Shown here piece after piece: positions 35,760 through 49,200 of a stretch of DNA of 64,000 bases. Source of the stretch: Owenia fusiformis. Taxonomy: Eukaryota; Annelida; Polychaeta; Sabellida; Oweniidae. The stretch spans positions 25,993,248 to 26,057,247 of the forward strand of contig CAIIXF020000003.1 of NCBI GenBank assembly GCA_903813345.2, read 5' to 3'. The position numbers and the translations under genes were made by a program. How positions within the stretch are numbered: position 1 is the first letter of the stretch; each line of letters starts with the position of its first letter. The notes under the pieces were generated by a model that saw only the letters and a list, made by a program, of their open reading frames with translations, ran no database searches and was not told the DNA's origin.

Positions 35760-38700
35760 AATAGCTATTGTCATATCAAATTGATGTCCGTTTGTTCGTC
35801 AGTCCGTCAGCAGGTCTGAATACTACATGATTCAGTTTGAATAAAATGGCATTCAATTTCATACAGAGAATTTCTCTATGAAAATGTTCTCATAGTTTTC
35901 TGCTGTATTGAGAAATGGAGATGAGGAAATGCTGTAGGAGAGAAAATGTCCGTGGGCACACTATGCCAATGGACACCCACTATATGAAAATCGAGAGGAA
36001 ATGTCCGTGGGCACACAATGGACACTCAATGACAACAGGAAGCATTTAATTGACAATTGGATAAATAAAACTAGTTGTGATGCAAATGTATTCTTGCCAC
36101 ACATGCCAGAATATAGCCTTTCAAGTCATTAGGCAAAGCAATATCATTCAGGCTTTGTAAACTCCCAGAATAGCTGGACAGTGGAGTCCCGTTTGTTAGC
36201 ATTATATTTTAAAAATCGATCTGATATCAAGAATCAACTTTAATTGAAATATTTGGAAATGTATTTGAACCGTACTGTTTTTTGAGTGATGTGTTACCAA
36301 CGAAATGATATCAATCAGTAAAACTCTATCACTTATGCAATAATAATACAATACATACATATGCACTGAATGTACCAATTGATTTATAAATGCCTTGTGG
36401 TATCTGTTTTTACTGGTGTATTGACACAGGTAGAATGGGTATTATTATACATTTTTTGATAAACAATCACCGAGAGAGCAAGCATCAATAACACTATATT
36501 ACACAGAGAAACTACGCAATAAAACTTCTTTATCAGTACTTATTGAACGTCCTGTATATAATCAAAAATAAAGAGTTGCAAAGATGGCAAATATCAACTT
36601 GCTACTAAGAGTGAATTCTGATTTGTCACACCTGACATATTTCTTTTCTTGCTAAATGTTCCCTAGGCGCTATATCCTCTGAAAATAAAAGGCCTATTAC
36701 ACCGTGTATTACATGTCTGAGAAAGACCATACAATGAAAATGTTTGTGAAAATACGTCTGATGGATGACCGGAGATCCAGGAGGCTTATATATCCGCCCT
36801 ATCAAGTGACACTGACAAATTACCATAGGATAATAAAAACGTTTCGTCAATCTACGGAGTGCTTCTCGAATTCTAATGAAACGTTTCGTAACAGTCCTCG
36901 ATAGAAAACAATACTATCAAGATTTAGTCTAATATGTACTTCGGAATCATTTTTCAGCAAACGTTTGAATATCTGATGACAGTAGAATGAATTCGTAATA
37001 AAGAGATACATTCGATATTCATAATAACTGCACCAGTTTGGATATGGTATTTTCTTATCACAAAAACAAACGGGTCCATTCTCTTCAAGAAAAGTCCATA
37101 CAATGATAAAAAGTAAGTCGGACTCTTTGATGAACACGGTGGAATCTACTCTTTACGTGCTTTTCCAACCCTTTTATCTTGAAAAATCAAATAAGACATC
37201 ACAAATTTCTATACATGATTTCCATGCGATGTAAAGCTTTAAAAAGTATTTGAAACCTAATATGAAATTATTAAAAATGTTGAAGTTAAGATGACAAATG
37301 GATTAAAAAAAAAATTGAAAGAAAATTACGAAAGGAATGCTACAAGAATCTAACTGCTTACTAGTATTTGCTTGCGTGATCTCGAAATATATTTTATCTC
37401 ATTGGTTTATTAGCCTAACGTAGTGATCATGGGACAAATACTTTTTAATAACAGTGGTTTGGAATGCATTTATTGTATGAATTATTTCATGTCTTCATAT
37501 TCTAAATATTTCAATTATGTGGTGTTTGAACAGAATGAGATGATGCTACACTCGTTACAAATGAACCTTTTTTAACCTTGACACACGAGAAGTAAATATG
37601 TCCAATAAATTTCCCTAATGGCACTTCGTTTTTCTTGATGTATCAAAACTCAATTTGGAATTCTGTAATTAAGTTAGATATATAGATCAAAGATTCGGAG
37701 AATTCGAAGAAACGATCACTTTACAAATTGAAAACACAATGACCGGAGGTTATACTGTATGTAAACATACCAAATCTGCGTTGATATTCGGGTGGATCAT
37801 CGTATAAAGATAATATTTGAAAACTAGTAAAAACGAAGCAGCCCAAGTAAACGATATTTCCGTTATAATTGATATTACTGTTACTATTGATATTACCGCT
37901 ACTATTGATATTAACGTTACTATTGATATTACCGATTAGCTATGGTCATAGACCTACTTTGCACGCCATGCTCTATTGAAAGATGTTTCATTCTTGCAAT
38001 ATAATGTATTAACGTTAGTCTCTAATCTCTTCAGTGTATATATCGACGGTTGCCGTCTATCATAGCGTTTCATTTTCCACTTTCAGATTGCTGCAGTAGG
38101 TTCTAAAAGCATTTCAAGCAACACCTTCAGCTCTAGGGAATATATCTTTCTTTAAGTCACACTCTATACACCGTGTAGACCGATGTGACGCAGCAACCTT
38201 CAAAGACCGAGTCACATCCGTATACAACGCTTGAAAGGACAATTAAAGAAGTGGACTCATCATAGAGAATATATCAAAGCCACAAAGTCTCATATTGCTG
38301 GGAATTATATCTACGAGATTAACTTGTTATCATCAGCAGATTAAGTATTTACAAAGTACACAGCAGCAGTATCACGAAATAGGCAAACACGCATGAATTA
38401 TCCGGTAAAGTGCCATCGGATCACAGCAATGCTATAACTCCAGTCATTTGGGCCACTGAGCCAACGATTGCTATCAAAGGAGAAAGAGTTCAAAGTGGAC
38501 ATTTACGAAAAATAATCCCCAGATTTGTACTGAATGTATATCTTTCTAAGATTGTATAGCAGAATAGGAATATAGATTTCAAGGAATATAGTTGCCAAGG
38601 AACTGGGGTCTTAAATATCTTGTATTGCTTAAACGTAATCAACTGGTGCTCTAAATTGCTCTAATTATTGTGTTTCTGGGTATAATCGAATATTCGATCT

Positions 38701-39326
38701 TTTCTATGTGTATATCCAGTTGGCCAGATGATGTGATTCTTGTAGGTGATATTGGAAATCAAATGCAACCCATCGGAAATTACGGTAATTTGTATAAACC
38801 AGACAGGTATCTGATTCCCATGCATCTTTGGTGAAACCACGTGATACAAATCAACTAATTAAGTTGAAGTCTTCTTCATCTCAGATATCAAAATTATTCG
38901 TTGTATCGAAATACAAACATTCAAGAGAAGAGAACAACATTTGATAAGCACGGACAACGGAAACCTACATATACATTTGAAATTCATATTCTTATAATTT
39001 CATAGTATTGAAAGGAAATTGACGCGAAACAAAGCATTATATTGCAGTCACAGTTTGCACCAAAATTCACGGTCGATACATATTTGAATAATTAATATAC
39101 CGATATGTATCGCTGAACGCAATATACTGAGGAATATATTCATGAACATATACCCAGCGGACTCAACTGTCTAAAAAGCTACATGATGAAAAACTTCAGA
39201 TAAATGCAGATTTACACTCCCGTCCATAAGTTTGACAACTGGACGTTTTCTTTGGATACAGCATATCAAAGTCTGTCAGTGCCTGAATCTTAACTTTGTG
39301 CGGAAATTGACGACACATTTGTTGAA
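35760..39326. other. Unannotated region upstream of the receptor gene
   Basis: Searched by eye for upstream receptor exons, with no convincing hit. Adjacent minus-strand frames at 36626-36850 and 36847-37137 lack a recognisable domain. TTTTCCACTTTCAG at about 38106 is a good acceptor, but the frame after it closes in 22 codons, so at most it would start a 5' untranslated exon. Confidence 0.4.
37868..37938. repeat. 18-bp tandem repeat, four copies
   Basis: ATTGATATTACTGTTACT repeats at 37868, 37886, 37904 and 37922 with changes at positions 11-15 (ACCGCT, AACGTT, ACCGAT). Confidence 0.9.
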
Positions 39327-39335
39327 TTCTTTCAC

Positions 39336-39690
39336 AAGAGCAGGAATAACCCCACGGTTAAAAGAGGACATATGTAAATCTGTATTGAGAAGACATCGTC
39401 GCTGATTGGTCAAATCGACAGACAAATGACGTCATTCAATGGCGGTTCCAAAGTTTTCAGAACTCGCTTCTAATAATAATATGTTGATTTCTGACGTATT
39501 AACCAATATCATACCTCGTTATTTCACATCAAGATAAAGGAAGATGTAAAGAATTTGGTAACATCAATTAAAACATCACAACAACGTGTTATATTCGAAA
39601 ACTAGCAGGTGAGAGCTCGAAAAAACGAAGGTGGAAAGCAAGAGACGTATTTATGTCTGTCATTTCTAAAGCTCTAGAATTTTCCCTCTT
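39336..39690. mobile_element. MITE with 9-bp target duplication family, copy 2
   Basis: It starts AAGAGCAGGAATAACCCCAC and ends TTTTCCCTCTT, with the same internal order as copies 1 and 3 (TGTAAATCTGTATTGAGA, CGTCGCTGATTGGTCAAATC). The flanks are only partly alike (CTTTCACAA against CATTCACGA), so this copy is probably older. Confidence 0.78.
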
Positions 39691-40256
39691 CATTCACGAA
39701 ACATAAACTAGCTTTGATAGAGTGAATCAAAAGGGCACTTCCGGTTTCCAGACTCACGAAGGGGAGTGTATGTCTTAGTCTGCCTACGTAAATACACAGT
39801 AGTATCAATCAACTTTAGAGGATCATAATATTAGAATTTATATTTTTAGTTTGCTGTGTGCTAAGTTTCCTGATTCATATAGGAGTTCATGGGAGTCGTT
39901 TACGCTAAATATATCGGTGTTGTAAGAACAAAATCTCCCGATGGATTATCTCTGGATTTTAATATAAGAGATATAGACCAAAGTGTTATAGGGTGACAAT
40001 AATCAGCATCTCTCTTACGTCCTGTGAGACTTAATGGCAATCAGGAGATAATGATGCGAAGACGACGCACCACACGCCATATATTGCCACTCTTATAATG
40101 AATAACGAAATAAAAGTCGTCAGCAACAGAATTTCGTCATTTTTATTATTAATAGGAAAGACAAAAAGTTCGCAAGAGCGTATGCAAATTTGAATTGTAA
40201 CAATTGATGATAAAGCAGCATGATAACGCCTGGTTTACACATGGGAAGCAATCGAT

Positions 40257-43200
40257 ATGTATTTTGATTGCGAAACTTGCATCAGTGGCTTCTGTTGGAA
40301 TTGTACGAACGACGGAATAGAATTCTCAGAGGCTCTGAGATACGGGGTCCTCACGTTGTGTTTCACGTCGCTGTGTGTGCTCGTCATCCTATGGGTGTTG
40401 GTGCTACACTACCGACACAATAAGGTACATGAGAGATATATCAGTCACAGAATTTCTCACTAAAATGGCTCTTACGTTCACACGCGGTACTAACTTCCAC
40501 CGTTAATTTGAATTTTTGACCTACCAGATGTTTGAAAATCAAGAATTGCGAGTCTCATAGTGCACCGTTTTTCTTCAAATATGTTCCATTCAAAGCAAAA
40601 CAGCATTGTTTTATTGTAATGAGTCCCTCATTTTAGCACAGTTTTGGTCCCCAGTTGTTAGAAACCCCTCTCACAGCTGGGGACCAAAATGCCGTTGGAA
40701 GTAGGGACTCTGTTTAACAGAATAACTACGTACGAACAGAAAGGCATTTTTGTTATGATTTGAATGGAACAAGTTTGAAGAAAAACGGTGCAGTATGAGA
40801 CTCGTAATTCTTGATTTTCAAACATCTGGTAGGTCAAAAATTCTCAGTAACGGTCGAAGTTAGTACCGTGTGTTTCACAGACTTTTTTCATTGACAAAAA
40901 TTTGGACTATTACTATATGTGTTCAATTTTTTCCATGTTTAGTAATATTACCCAAATGAACATCACAAAATATGGTGTTATGGCAAAACAAAGCAAAAAC
41001 GAATAATGCTCTGGTATTCATGGGTTAATCTATATTTTCCCAAACTGTCTTGAATCGATTGAATGTATAAGATCAATCCTAAGAAATATGGATTTGAGGC
41101 AAGATTAGATTCATGAAGTTCAATTGTCTTTTGCGACGTAACCATAGTAACATCTTAATTTTACTAAAAAATCACCAGTCGACAAGTTCAAGTTCAGATG
41201 GTTGTATTGGATTGATTGTTTAGAATTAGATTTCTTAAAACTGTTGAAATTTAAAAAGGGGCATATTAATCCTGGCAACAATGGATAATAATTGTTTGGA
41301 GAACTTAGAGGAGATCTTTGCAGTTCAGCATATTAAAGTCTTTTTAATTAAAATCTTTGTTTTTATAAATCAAAGTTGAATTATTAGCAATGGTGGCTAG
41401 TTGTTCTCCTGAAGAATCAGTTTCTTATTAGGTCTAATGACATGATTCTTTTCAAAATGTAATAAATCTTACTTCCTACGAAAACAATCAAATTGCGCTA
41501 ATAGATATTGTGCAGATATTGTAAATACGTCAAATAAAGCTAGATCGTGAGATTCATTTATTAGAAAAACAATTCCGCAGCAATCCACTTTGAGTAACAT
41601 ATTGCACGAAAAGTTCACGTTAACTCTGTCCAAAAAATGGCCAAAATCACTTGAAAAATACTCAGAATGAAGATGTACTGTATATGGGTTTGAAATATTT
41701 TTAGGCCAGAGGGAGGGGAAGGGGGGGGGGGTTATGTGTTATTTATAAAGTTCTTGAAACTTTTCTCTTGTGACAATGTTACCTCTACTTCTGTATTTTT
41801 TTATTGTGTTTCTTGTCATGTTTTTTCAAATAAAGCAATTGTAAATCTTCTTATGGTCTGTTTCCTTAATCAAGTAGTCCGTAGAGAGTAAAATGAAATT
41901 ATCAAATGGGACTGAGAGCGTATGATAGCTTGTCTTTTTGACAAACGAAATATGGCTCATAATTAAATAAAAACCAAGGCATAATGAGAAAACCACGTGA
42001 AATAATTGAAACTCCAATAAATCTGAAATGTTATATTGTATTTAATTAGATGCACCAGACACTAACTTCCTGTTACATAATTTGTATATGTTATTGACAA
42101 TATTTCAGATATTCAAGGCAGCTAGTCCAGGACTTCTCAACATTGTACTTGCCGGAATCACGATCATGCATGGAGAGGTAAGGTTGTTATGATTACATTT
42201 AAAGAGGTAATAAGAGGCGAGTTGATAGTGAATCTTTAATGATTTCACAATATTTGTCCAAAGAATTCATAAAATTCTGCCGTTGTTTCTTGAAAATGCC
42301 TCGAATTAAAACATCCCTTTTGATTTTCATTAAAACACTGAGAATGCTTCCCGATTTATTTTTTAACTCATATGTTTCGTTATACCATAGAAAATTACTT
42401 ACTCCATGCAATGGATATATCATTTGCGGGTAACTTTCACTTCTGTTTGAAGTCCAATTACACTGGGATGAAAAGCTATTGAAAATGGCGCCGGAGTATC
42501 ACACTTCAAAATGTACCATTTCTTGTTTAACTTTCTAATGGCACGATATAGTGACACGATAATAATTACACATGGTTTCAGCATAACTATGAAGGTATAA
42601 ATGAGATGTTGATGTATTTGGTTTTTTAAATTATTTTATAAAAAATAATGTTTAACTTTTTTGTCCGCTGTGACGGAGCAGTTGCAAATGTGAACTGTGA
42701 AAATGCTGCGTCACAGCGGACAAAAATATTTATATTTTTTTATAAAAATATCAAAAAGACTCAATGCATTAATATCTCATTAATACATTCAGAGTTATGC
42801 TGAAAACATATGTTAATATTATAGCAATACTGAAAAGCTATATCACTATATCATGCCATTAAAAAAATGAAATGGTACATTTTAGAGTTTGATACTCTGG
42901 CGCTGTTTTCAATAGCGTTTACTCCTAGCGTTATTGGACTTCAAACAGAAGTGAATGTTACCCGAAAATGATATATCCATTGCATGGAGTAAGTAATTTT
43001 CTTTGATATAACGAAACATATGAGTTAAAAAGTAAATCGGGAAGCATTCTCAGTGTTTTCATGAAAAATAGCATACTCCGTCACAGCGGACCATGCCAGC
43101 CTGTGAATTCCTAAAAAAGAAACTAATATGTGCAACCAGTTTAAGCATGCGCCGCCATGTGTTGGTTTCACTCGGGTTGCTAATCGTCACATTTTAAAAG

Positions 43201-46200
43201 TTCCAATTTGGTTAGCCAAATCACTTATTCTACTCTTCCTATTTTAGCTGCTATTAAGTTAACATACTAGCAGACTATAAAGAAAACACTGTTTTACAAG
43301 AAATTAACAAGCGAGAGTCTTTTTAGAGATCATTAAATCCACTTGTAAGTACTGGCGTGTTTCTCCAGAACATTTGTATTTGCAATTAGAACACAAATGT
43401 TTATTGAATAAATGCCATTGCATACAAATAACTTGTGGTACTTGTAATTTACTGTTATCTGTTGAAAATCCTTCATCAACGAGTAACAAACATGAAATAC
43501 AATTTTCACTAATGTCCCTCGAGAGACAAATCAAAATGAATCATTTCCTTAAGAAAATAGATAAATGTAATCTCTGTCCATTCACCCCGAGGCTTTCATT
43601 TTCAGCAGATTGGGCATATGCTTACAGCTGACGGATAGTTGAGCACGCGTATTCCCTGAAGCAGGTTGATGTCTTAAACACGTCATTTTTGTTTGGAGGG
43701 GGGTCTTAGGGGAGAGGGTACTGCCTCATGTTTGCTACTGCTGAGAAACAGCGATAGTCTGACATTTTTACGTTATCAATTAACTCAATACCAAAGATAT
43801 GTATCACTATGAACCTTTCCGGGAATTTGAACTCCAATGAAAACAGAGTTCCACGGGGAGATCACGAAGGAGTATTGGCTCTGTTTCGTTATATCATTGT
43901 TGATGAATTAAAATAAGCAAAACAAATATATCATACATGTGGTTTAAGAATGACAATGTGGGCGACCTTATCTAAAAAGGAAAAACAAACCTTTATGTAA
44001 AATGAACGTTTGCCTTTTATGATTTCTTTAATTATAGGTGATTGTCTCATGTTTCCCGCCATCGGAAGTGACGTGTATGGTTACACCCTGGTTCCGCCAT
44101 GTTGGATTTGCGTTAACATTCGGCGCCATCCTCTTGAAAACGTGGAGGTTAGTCCATTTGCACAATATAATATTCTCAAAGACTAATAATAAGTTTAGAC
44201 TTCGTCAAATTCTAGAATTCTGATGATCAAAATATGATATCACGCTATGACAATCAAGAAGATCCGATTCACGTAAAATACATATATGGTTGCTGTTAAG
44301 GAAAACAATTTCCACTTTCTTACATAAGCATAGTAACGTTAACCTCGAGTGGTGATATAGTGCAGCCACTTGTTATAATGGTGTTACTTCAATGAAGTAC
44401 CATTAGTTGAATATGTGTTATCGCCCTTTAAATGAATATATCTGCTTCTTTCGAGTAGGTGTCCGGATGTTTTGATTTATACTCGCATCAAAATGCCGCT
44501 CGTAAATTGCAGCAAAAGTCAACGTGGCATAATTAAGGAAATAGACACATTCGTATGCAGCATGCTGCATACCGGTTAACATGTGAAATGTAATATACTG
44601 TATTAACATATGATAGTCTGATAAGAATGAATTTATTTGATAAATACTACATTTGAATGCTGTTATCACATTTTGGCAAGCAACTGAGAATAAACGTGAA
44701 ACGGTGAGAATCGTGGAGAAGGGGACCCCAGCCTCCATGACAACAAGTAAGGGTCACACAGAAAGACACCAAACCCCAAAAGTGAGGGTTTTGTTCAAAC
44801 GCCACAAATTGAGTTGGGGTTATGTAGAACGCTGGTGATCCACTCGATCACGCTGGTTACCGAAACAGTTCGTTTCGGTAACAAAATGTCGGAATGTTGA
44901 AGGTACGATTTTTCTTTTTTCCTTATTTCACACGTTGTAGGCAGAATTCCCACGTGGCGTTTCGGTAACCAGCGTCATCGAGCGGATCACAAGTGTAGAA
45001 TGTGGATTTCCAAACCCCACAATTTACGGATATGTAAAGGGGATACCAAAGCCTACAAGTTAGGGTCGTGTAGATGAGTGACTCCTCACAAATTAAGGTC
45101 GTGTAGAAGGGAATCCTTAAACCCAAAGTTTATCAATTAGGCAATGTACTCTCAAACCACAAGTTAGGATCAGGTAGAATTGAGGACCTCAGAATCCCCA
45201 CATAAGTGGCATATAGTAGGGGCCCCTAACTCCGCACAGAATAACAATCATCTTACCAGAAACACCACGCGTAACACGCATGTGAGATGTGTAGCCTACG
45301 TGCTATATACATCATATGAATCAATTTGGGTGGCAAAATATATGCCATTTTGTAACGTAATGAATATTTAAACACAGAGAAGCCAATTATAGATCAAAAT
45401 TGATTGAAATGGCAAGAAATGACCAATCAATTTTGAAAACGATTAACGTCATTGGTGTCTATTCAACCGGAAAGATAATCAGCTGTCACGAATGCCAACT
45501 AAGTAATTAAGGAATGATAAAAGTGAACCAAAGTTGCTCAAAAATGAACTTCATATCTAAGTAATAATTGAAAGCTCATGGTTAATACCATAAATTACTT
45601 CAAATTCACTTAATTTCGAAATACAAATATTATAATTATTTTGGTTTGATTTCAAATTTTATCTAAATAATGTAACACGAAGGTGATTAAGGATTTATAG
45701 CACGGGACTCATTACTTCGTATGTGCGTAAATCGCCCATTGATCGTTGTTAGTTACCTTTATCCGAGACCGAACTTGAGTATTAAGGCTACGTTACAATA
45801 AATATAAACTAGTGATTTGTTTCATTCACAAAACAATGATTCGTGTACTTGAATCCTTTTCATATTATATGGAGTTGAACTGCATTAAGCTGGTCACGTG
45901 GCAACCAGTTTCAAGACGGTTGCTCCAATAGATGAAACTGATCATCCCGATCTAATCCTAGTTTTCATGCCAATGGTTTTTTAGAAATAACATATCACTC
46001 TGTATGTATTCCTAATTTTTGATTCATCTAAAGTCTGTTTGTTGGGTGCATGTTCTAGCTGGGGGAATACCCAACTAAGTCATTCTAATTAAGATGCATA
46101 TCGAGGCCAAAGTAAGCATTTATCTAAGAGGGGGATTAACCCCAGAGTTCAAAGATGACATACGCTTATAATGTAAACCTGTATTGAGATGACCCACGTC

Positions 46201-49200
46201 TCTGATTGGTCAAAACGACAAACAAAAATGGCGGATTCAAAATTTTCCAATAACGCTTCGAATAATATTATGTTAATTTCTGGCGCGTTAACCAATGTCA
46301 TAGCTTGTTATTTCACATCAAGATAAAGAAAGATGTAAGGAATATGCTTGAATCGATTAAAAGATCACAACGACGCGTTATATTCGAAAACTAACTCATG
46401 AGAATTTGCGCAAACGAAGGTGGTACGCAAGAGACGTAATATGTCAGTCATCGCTAAAGCTCTGGGGGTTTCTCTCTTCATTTATCTATAACATATAGAA
46501 TGGGTGGTTATACTGTATTCTGATTAGCCTGGAAGTGATACATCATGACTAGCTAGCTATAAGTGAATAATAGATAGTTCACGGCATATCGTTAAACTGA
46601 ATGTGTACAAGATCAGTCACTGTCACTGACCATCCTATAAGTACAATTATATGTTCTTTTCCAGGGTCTCTATCATCCTTAAAGTGATAAAGCCCCGAGA
46701 ATTTAAAATCAGTAATAACCATCTGTATCGAAAGGTGGCGCTGATATGTATGGCGTTCATTGCTTACTTGGTCGTGTGGACTTCTGTGCAGCCGGTGCTA
46801 TACCACGTCTTCCATTATAACTACAAAGATGTCTATTTTATGTGTAGGGTAACATGGTGGGACCTCGCAGGCCTTTTTGGTAAGTTTCAATACAATATAC
46901 AATACAATACAATACAATACCATGGCGCTCCATGGGTACCTAGGGGTGGTTTCTTTTTGTGAACTCAATTTACGTTTTACTCAATTTTCGGAATAAGATT
47001 ATATTTCAAACTTATGCTGTTTATTTCAAATTGTAATGCTCAAGCAATGAGTGTGAAAATCTCACAAACTTAAAAACTACCTTTTAATAAATGTTCTTTG
47101 TAAGTAGAATTTTGGAACTTTATGAGTTATGATGTACCTAGATGTACCCAATGAACCAGTAGGTATTGAATGCATCTGTTATGTACGGTCGGTTTTGGAT
47201 ACAAGGCTTATCCCTTGGGAAATATGTGTATCTCCCTCGATCCCTGCGGTCGCTGGGGAGATACACATATTTCCCTCGGGATACACCCTGTATCCTAAAC
47301 CTCCTAGTACACAACCCTTAAATATGCTGATACTTTAACTCTGTCTTACCGAACTCCGAGTTCATAGTATATTACACAAACCTCAAGTGATTTGAGTAAA
47401 TCATTATTTTTTATTTGTTCAATTTTTTATTTCCTTATCTCCTTATTATTTTGGGTGTATATCGTCTCTATTGTGAAATAAGCTTTAACTAACTATATAA
47501 ATCACATGAAATATTTTGCACACATACACGTACATTTATATCGTATAACGTATTGATTTCAGGCGAATTACTGCTGTTATCGTGGGGCTGGTATGTGGTC
47601 GTCAATACCACTGAAGGCCCTAACATTTACGATGATTCTAAGCACACCAGTTATGTCGTATGGAATGAGACTCTATGGTGCATAGTTGCAGTATTCTTTG
47701 GGTGAGTACATGCAAAAGTTGTCATGATCGGATGCATAGTTTTTATCAGCACTGCACAAAATTTTCACTTCAGATGGATCGCCATGACGATATGTCAGAT
47801 CTGCATAAGTGGCGACATATTTTTAAAGTCTCCCAACTGCTTTATGGCGGCGAGGCGGATGTCCGGCGGTTGGTGTATGGTGCTCAGCGTTCTGTGTTTG
47901 TAACAAATGGCATGTGGTGACATTTTGCATGTTTATATCATGTTATGTAATTGGGGCATACCCTTTGCATTCGTTCGACTTCACTTCTTAAAAGAGAGCT
48001 TCATCTTAGCCTAGTTTATAAAGAATTCAACTTTTTTAAAAAGTGTTAAGATTAAGTTATTGATGTTGGTCTAAAACAAAGTTTAAAATGTTATTGTTTT
48101 ATGATAAATTATATTTTCATACAAATAATGTATTTGATTTATCAAAAATGACCCTTGAAACTGAACTACCGTTGCCTTAGTCGAGTAACCTAAATAAGTG
48201 GTCAGGACGTACAGTTCCTCTCTCTAATTGAATCAAGGTTGAGAGGCTACACTGCCCTTTACAATCAATGACGGATGGATAGCACATTGTTAAAGTCGTA
48301 TTTGAGTTGTCTACTTCAGTGATCACAGGGTCGTCAAGATTAATACGATGTGAGCATTTAAAAAGGCTAATGGCGATTAATGAGAGACAAATGGTGACAC
48401 ATTGTGTATAATTCAATAAATGAAGGACTTTCCGTATTAGGATGAAGCCATATCAAAAAAGGTTAACAAAGGACATTAATTATTGTTCAAAAGACACAAC
48501 TTCGTGTCCATTAGACATTGTATAAATATATTCCTGTCTGGTTCGTGTTTTAAAATTTATTGTTCAAAAGACGCAGATTCGTGTCCATGTTAGAATTACG
48601 ATAAATGACTGATCCTGGATTGTACGTTTTAAGATGTGTCTTCTTAAGTCCACGCTTTCCAACATAACGTAGTGTCTCCTTGTCGTCTCACAAAAGTCTG
48701 TCTCTTTCTGTCTATACAGGGAACCTCGAGTCATAATTTTCGTTACCCTGTCCGAGATTGTCCTGTGTGAGAGTCATAGTCCCTCTGAAAATACGGTATC
48801 TTCTTAGCTCGACCCCGATCGAGTTTAGTTCATTGCCGAAAACAGATTGTCATTTCAAAGTATTTAAGCGAAATCGGACAAAGAACATTGAAATACAATA
48901 ATTACTAAAACATCTGATAGTAACCAATTGCATCAATCGTTGCTCAGCAACACATATTTCATTTTCAGATAGCCCTCTTAAGATCCACCGCTAATATTAC
49001 TTGACAGGGCAAAATCAATGTTTTATTGGGTTTATTCGATTATATTCTTAGATTGATTGGAAAAATATTCATTTATTCAATTAGGACGAACCCCAATACA
49101 TTAGTTTTGAAACAAATAGCGCAGCTGATGCATCACCTGTTGCCATGCATTAAATTGGAACATTAAATTGGAATAAATCTGTCAATATCTTGCCAAGTGC

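Noticed and set aside
36626-37137. Two abutting minus-strand frames upstream of the receptor
   Set aside because: They are in different frames, have no recognisable motif and no splice sites joining them.
38093-38401. Acceptor TTTTCCACTTTCAG and donor CCG|GTAAAG framing a possible exon upstream of the receptor
   Set aside because: All frames close early and nothing ties it to the receptor; at most a speculative 5' untranslated exon.
48177-48416. 79-codon minus-strand frame with a hydrophobic start, like a small secreted protein
   Set aside because: It lies antisense in a receptor intron, has no recognisable family and no polyadenylation or promoter evidence; kept only as a possibility.
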